Below, one piece after another: positions 9,829 to 14,892 of a stretch of DNA of 14,892 nt. The stretch comes from Physocladia obscura (taxonomy: Eukaryota > Chytridiomycota > Chytridiomycetes > Chytridiales > Chytriomycetaceae): contig JADGJH010000734.1 in the NCBI GenBank assembly GCA_027596945.1, positions 1 through 14,892 of the forward strand, given 5' to 3'. Every line of letters begins with the position of its first letter. Positions within the stretch are counted from its first letter, which is position 1. Position numbers and translations under genes: made by a program. The notes beneath the pieces were generated by a model that saw only the letters and a list, made by a program, of their open reading frames with translations, made no database searches and was not told the DNA's origin.

Positions 9829-9869
9829 GCTTCTTTTTCACAGCCATTTTTATTTTTATTTGAAGAAAG

Positions 9870-12800
9870 ATGCAATATTTTGCGTTTGTTGGTGTTGTGG
9901 GGACAGTCTTGTTCCATATTCTCAACACGTTGCCGACACCACCACAAACACAACATCACGATGATAGTAACGAAACGTGTGCTGAAAATCATACCGATTT
10001 CGAATCTATAAATGATCTGCTATCGTACGATAAACCTGATATTGTCCCAGTTGTTCCATCGAACAAAGCGAAGCCAAAAACGCAAGCCAAAAACCGCACC
10101 GGTGATACCTTCACCGCCACTGTACTTCGATTTGAGCTCTAATTACGAATTATTTCTAGCTGTATCACTGAAAAATCTCGAAAAATTGGTTCAGTCAAAC
10201 AATATGGCCACAAGAGATGCGTATGTGGCAGTGTCAGTCAGGGCTTGCAATTCATAACATATTTTTTAAACAGAGCCCTTCAAATTCTTCTGGCTCGCGC
10301 AATATCTGGTACGCGTTTTTCAGTGGTATTTTACTCTGAGCTAACTCGTTTGACGTCAGCTGACTATTTTGGAGAGATTATGCTTCTGTGCTGGAACGAT
10401 GAAGATTCTAAAATGAGAGATAAAGCTGTTTGCGTTGTGCAGCAGCTTTCTCGTATTGGTAACTTTTTTTCTTCACGTTAATGAATTGCCAATCAAAACT
10501 CAGAGCCAAATCGTGATCAAATTGTTAATGGAGGAGGGTTAAAGATGCTCGCGCACATCATTTGCTCGCCAAACTCTGATAAAACTTATCGTAACGCAAT
10601 GGTCGCATTGTATCGTTTACTGCTATCGCATGGTATGGCAAAAAAAAAAGTGAAATATTTATTTATTCATATTAATTTAAATACATACGCTGAACAAAAA
10701 AAGACAAGAGAAAAATATTCATCGTTAAAGCTGGAGTTTTGGACAAGATTATTGTATTTCTGAAAGATACAAGTTTTAGCAATGATTTAAGATACTGGTC
10801 TTTGCTTGTTATTCACCAGCTTTCTCTTTTCGGTAAAAATGCCTTTTTATAGCAAAATCGATCCGTTAAATTTGTTCTAATTTGATATTTTCAGAGGTTT
10901 TACACCGAATCTTAATTTTCAAGGATTTGATTCCAATATTGGGAAATATGACTCGATCAACCTTTGGAAATTCGAATATGCAAAAGTACTGTCTGCATTC
11001 GTTAGTTCGTTTAATATCCAGCCTTGGATCTGATGGTATGATGAATTTTCAATGCCATGTAAAATGACTCAGATAATAGAAGCACCGAAAAAATTGAGAA
11101 ATTTAATCAGTATGAACATTGTCAGTCTAGTTGGTGGTTGCCTGAAAAATGAAGATAGCGAGCTTGTAAGCTGGGCAGTATTCTTGATTCAGGAGTGAGG
11201 AAAAAGTGTTTTTTATTTTTTTATATTTTTGTATTCTGTCTGATATTATGGGTTTATATTCCTAGATTTGTGACACGCGATGTTGCTCGAGCTGAATTTT
11301 CTCAAATTCGAGGCATAGCGAAAATTCTGATAGACACAACAGGTCACCCGTCCTCTGGTTCTGATTCATTTATGCCAAGAGTAACTCTTCGAACATTAAA
11401 ATGCTTGAGTGTTCGTAACGACGAGTTTCAAGCGGAAATTCTTAAATGCGGGGCATTGAAACGAATTATTCCATTTTTAGAATGTGCTGACAGCGAAGCT
11501 CAGTTTTGGGCAATATCACTATTGCATGACTTGATCGGAAATAACAGTTTCGTGTCAATTATAAATTTCTATATTTAATAGGAAACGAAAATAGGTGATT
11601 GCCATCAGCAATTCTTTACCTTGAAAGGATTGAACGCACTCATTAGAATGACTAATACTGCTGGCTCTGATGTTTGTCTATATGCTAGTGACGTATTTGT
11701 TTTCTTGTGTGGAGTTGGTTGGTTTTTGGTTTAATAGCGTGTGTTGCCTTACGTTAACCTATTTTCAGGTCAAAATAGATCCGTTATTTTACAATCAGAT
11801 ATTTTGTCTGCTATTATGATTTTCTGTAGATCTGCAGAAAGTGACCTGCAATATGGCGGAGCCCTTCTTCTTTTAAATCTTGCCACTTTTTCAAAAGAAA
11901 GCGCGATACGAATTGCTGATCACGATGGCATTGACATTTTGTCTGATTTGATACTTCATAGTGGTCGCCAAGATTTACAGGTCGTTGCAGCGAAAGCATT
12001 GAGTACTATGGCACGCAAAGAAGAAGATGTACACGACGAAATATTCAAATGTGTTGTTCTAGAAATAGTTTATAAAATCAACAGGTAAATAATTTTGTTT
12101 TTCCAACTTTCTCGCATATTCACTCCATAAATAGTTTGTCCTACATCGCGCAAAATTCCAATGACCTACATACATATATGGAATGCCTTCAAATTTTTAT
12201 TCAACCGGACGCTCTGAAGCCAAAGCAAAGTCCATACAGCCCCACCCGCAACGAAGAATTTATTTTCAATAACTTGGATTGGGTTACAATGATGGAGCCA
12301 CTGTGCGTAAAAATTATTGATATGGTTCTATTTCCATTCATCAACAATTCGCTAGTCGTGGAAGATAACTTTCGTGAAGTGTCCGAAGATGAAGCAACAT
12401 CTCTTAAATTTGATGTCAGCAATTTGCTCTATGACAGAATCGATGTTGTGGCAGAACGTTTGCGGGCAATACAAGCTCTTGAATCTGCCGACGATACTGT
12501 TATGGATCAAAATACACGATATTTTTTTGCATTTAAAGCTTTGAGTTTGCTTATTCCTTTGTTCCAAAATGGTGGGACGAAAAAATTTTTTTTGCCTCTA
12601 ATCTTTTTAAATTCAGAAAACGTTCGCTTCTTTTTTGAGGCAAATTCACTACCAGTAATACTCATCTCACTTATTCGCTTGAACAATAAAGCGATTGCAA
12701 ATCAAGCTATTTCGACTTTAGCAATGTGTTTAGTTCAAGGTTTATTGTTCTTTTTTTATTTTGTTTCTTCAACTAAATTGTCTTTTTCAGGCTTATCCAG

Positions 12801-14632
12801 GAGCTCTATACTAAATATTTCGAAAGGAATTGATTCAATTATAAATCATATCTTGCCGGACACATCCGCTGGGACCAAGTTCTATGGAAATCTAATTTTT
12901 GATCATTTGGCAGATTTTTCAACTGATCAAAATGGTTTCCAAAGTATTCTGAATGATGATCGGGTTGTTGAGTTGGATATGGAAACATTTACCCCGTATT
13001 TGTATTGGTCGAAGGATCTGATGGAGGTAATATAAATCTTATGTTTCGTTACATCTTTATTAATTTGTTGTTCCTTTCTTATTTTTATTTTAAAGATACG
13101 CAATGATTCTTGGACGTTTGAAAGCGTGAGAGCAAATACATTTGTTCGCGGCTCTGGAAAATATGTCTATGAAGTTGTTTTGAATACGGATGGAATAATT
13201 CAACGTACGTACTTTTCCATATTTTTACATTTTTAAATTTTTTTAATTTGAATTTTACAAGTTGGATGGGCTTCAAAAAGCTGTGAGTTCGACCCAGAAG
13301 GCGGTGAGGGTGTAGGAGGTAATAAGTTCCATGCTCCAGGCTTCGGTTCACTAATTATTGTTGATAGATAATGCATTTTCGTACGCGTATGATGGAAATC
13401 GAATTAAAAAATGGCACAGTATTTTCACAACCAATGTAACTAATTTAATTTATTCTTAACTTACTTCAATATTATTTTCAATTTTTCAATTTTCTTTTTC
13501 TTTTTTTACTCTTACTTTTTCCTTTATTTTTTGCAGAATGATTATGGAGAAGAGTGGGTCGAAGGAGACGTGATTGGTGCGCTTATTGATCTTGACAATC
13601 AAACGATCTCGTTTTTCAGAAATGGAACGGATTTGGGAGTTGCGTTTTCAAATGTGGATTCATCGCGAGAATGGTTTCCTGCTGCTTCTTTGGCTGGAAG
13701 TCAGGGTTGCTCATTCCTCTTCGGTGGAGCGAATGATCCTCTGAGGTTTTTCTTATTCATTTTTTTAGATTTTTTTTCTAATTGCTTTTTTCCCAATTAT
13801 GAAGGTTTAAACCTGATAACTACATTTCAATTGGGGTAGTCAAAGATGACAAAAGACCTGCGCCTGACGAAGAAATCGTTATTTCAGGAGAAGTTATTGA
13901 TTTTGAAATTGGCTGGATAGTGTCAGATGATTATGTGTGGACTGAGCCTTCGTATTATTTTGAAGTTAAATTTCTGATTGCAAAATATGCGGATGAAGAA
14001 GTCAAGTGAGATTGCTGTTCCTTTTCTTCTCCTGATTTATATCTTATTGCATTATAGACCGTTTCAATTTGGCTTGATGGATGACGCTGGTATGGTGTTC
14101 ATTTTGATGCCGATCCAAAACGACCGCGCCTGCATCTTGAAGGCACATAACGGGCTGATGGATTATGGCACTTTAAACATACTTCATGAAGTGGTGCAGT
14201 CCGCCATAGATAACAGCGTTGCCGAAACACTCGAATTTGTGATTATTGGTGTATTAAATGTGTTTCATTTCAGGGAAGGAGATGTTTTTGGTTGTGGATA
14301 TAGTTTTATAGACGAGGCTGTGTTTTTCACAATGAATGGGCATTCTCTCAGTACGTCTGCGGCTATTTATTTTTTAACTTTTCTTTCTAGTTTCTCTGTC
14401 TTAGATTATCAAATGTTAGTTAATTTGCTTAATCAATTTTTTTTTTTGATTTTTAGATATTGCAGCAAGAATTTATGGGGCAAGGAATGAACGTACTTTT
14501 ATGCCATATTTGAGACATGTGACTAAGATTAAAGTGAATTATGGAAATTATGATTTGAGGTGGCAGTCTGGGCAATTTGAAGATGAAGCAGACGGTGGTG
14601 GCTCTGAGGATGTTATTGCATTGTTGAATTGA
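9870..14632 (+). CDS. Armadillo-repeat protein with two SPRY domains, about 19 exons, frameshifted in exon 1
   Basis: Proposed exons: 9870-10220, 10274-10458, 10504-10632, 10704-10832, 10895-11035, 11080-11194, 11266-11546, 11595-11708, 11769-12084, 12135-12571, 12617-12739, 12791-13026, 13096-13204, 13262-13318, 13368-13435, 13537-13745, 13805-14005, 14058-14350, 14457-14632. Phases agree at every join, giving 1,218 aa once one copy of a short duplication in exon 1 is discounted. Residues about 110-600 are armadillo-like helices (for example GGALLLLNLATFSKES and QVVAAKALSTMARKEED). Residues 600-845 are further helices. SPRY 1 (about 850-1000) has GWASKSCEFDPEGGEGVGDN, SYAYDGNR, GDVIGALIDLDNQTISFFRN and FPAASL, close to the RSPRY1/RNF123 type. 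SPRY 2 (about 1035-1195) has GDVFGCGYSF, VFFTMNGHSL and KVNYGN. No RING or HECT domain follows. The N-terminus (FAFVGVVGTVLFHIL) is hydrophobic and could be a signal or anchor. A protein-interaction scaffold is inferred. Downstream in-frame ATGs at 10012 or 10204 would avoid the frameshift. The 48-nt intron 7 has a 30-nt alternative. Confidence 0.82.
10068..10094 (+). repeat. Imperfect 14+13-nt tandem duplication that shifts the reading frame
   Basis: Bases 10068-10081 (gcgaagccaaaaac) are followed at once by 10082-10094 (gcaagccaaaaac), the same unit less one base. Upstream, the frame of ATG 9870 is open; downstream, the conserved ARM-SPRY reading continues one base out of register. Removing the 13-nt copy joins them as NKAKPKT-APVIPSPPLYF with no stop. 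Confidence 0.8.
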
Positions 14633-14638
14633 AAGAGA

Positions 14639-14644
14639 AATAAA
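14639..14644 (+). terminator. Candidate polyadenylation signal of the ARM-SPRY gene
   Basis: An AATAAA hexamer lies seven bases after the TGA at 14630-14632, within an A-rich 3' region that repeats AAATAAA-like motifs up to about 14660. Confidence 0.5.
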
Positions 14645-14733
14645 GTAAAATAAAATACATACATAAAGTACACAATTTTCTAGCAAAAAAATTGACTCAA
14701 ATGTACTGTCGTCGAAGAAAGAATTCTGATGTA

Positions 14734-14892
14734 TTAATAACACTGTGGTTTCTTGTCATCTTTAACTTGCACATATGTGTCCAGTTTTTCTCATTCCTTC
14801 AGGTAATTCATACAAGTTGTTTTAGATGAAATTGTATTTTTTCGTGTTCTCCTCTGTATTGGTTCTAAAACAAATGTGTATGGTACAACTGG
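14734..14892 (-). CDS. Possible 3' end of a gene entering from the right edge
   Basis: On the minus strand one frame is open from the window edge (PVVPYTFVLEPIQRRTRKNT...) to a TGA at 14793-14791. The same frame then continues for 17 codons (EKLDTYVQVKDDKKPQCY) to a TAA at 14736-14734. The first stop is the simplest end. The fragment is short, of unknown family, and could be non-coding. If real it converges on the ARM-SPRY gene with 100-160 bp between stops. Confidence 0.3.

Noticed and set aside
11080..11130. A 16-nt ultra-short intron (GTATGAAC...TCAG) in the ARM-SPRY gene
   Set aside because: It is needed only if the preceding intron ends at 11072. Using the acceptor at 11078-11079 instead gives correct phase, a 44-nt intron and a normal armadillo spacing.
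14238..14273. A further intron (GTGATT...TTTCAG) inside the second SPRY domain
   Set aside because: Its 35-36 nt removal would break the reading frame before the conserved GDVFGCGYSF motif, and the sequence reads through without a stop.
1..14892. tRNA or rRNA genes, CRISPR arrays, terminal inverted repeats of a mobile element
   Set aside because: None was seen. Repeats present are simple A/T runs and the short duplication in the ARM-SPRY gene.

Overview
This is an AT-rich nuclear fragment from a eukaryote. Its coding regions are split by GT-AG introns, mostly about 44-70 nt long. Two genes narrow the lineage. Translation elongation factor 3 (eEF3) is confined to fungi and a scatter of protists and algae. 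IFT43 is a subunit of the flagellar transport complex IFT-A, so the organism makes a cilium or flagellum at some stage. A zoosporic fungus or relative (chytrid or aphelid type), or a flagellated stramenopile, would fit; the window alone does not decide. TAA, TAG and TGA all end recognisable proteins, so the standard code is used.

Layout from left to right. The left edge (1-668, minus) holds the 5' part of a gene for a small SANT/Myb-like, coiled-coil protein. Bases 669-2770 form a 2.1-kb stretch with no gene model I can defend; it has coding-looking fragments interrupted by stops, an (AT)n run and an A/T palindrome. A complete three-exon eEF3 gene (2773-6332, minus) follows. Divergent from it, 6586-7573 (plus) carries an unrecognised spliced gene or gene relic. 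It converges, with 32 bp between stop codons, on a three-exon gene for a DUF7918-like protein (7606-8693, minus). That gene is divergent from a five-exon IFT43 gene (8725-9828, plus), with only 31 bp between the two start codons. Forty-one bases after the IFT43 stop begins a roughly 19-exon gene (9870-14632, plus) for a large armadillo-repeat protein with two C-terminal SPRY domains. The right edge (about 14734-14892) carries the possible 3' end of a convergent minus-strand gene.

The genes are packed closely but do not form one pathway: translation (eEF3), ciliary transport (IFT43), a probable nuclear protein with SUMO-type motifs (DUF7918-like), and a probable protein-interaction scaffold (ARM-SPRY). 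The sharpest anomaly is in the first exon of the ARM-SPRY gene. An imperfect 14+13-nt tandem duplication there puts the N-terminal reading frame out of register with the rest of the gene; removing one copy restores a single frame through all 19 exons. Exon joins were chosen by matching phase and protein continuity by eye, without transcript data.
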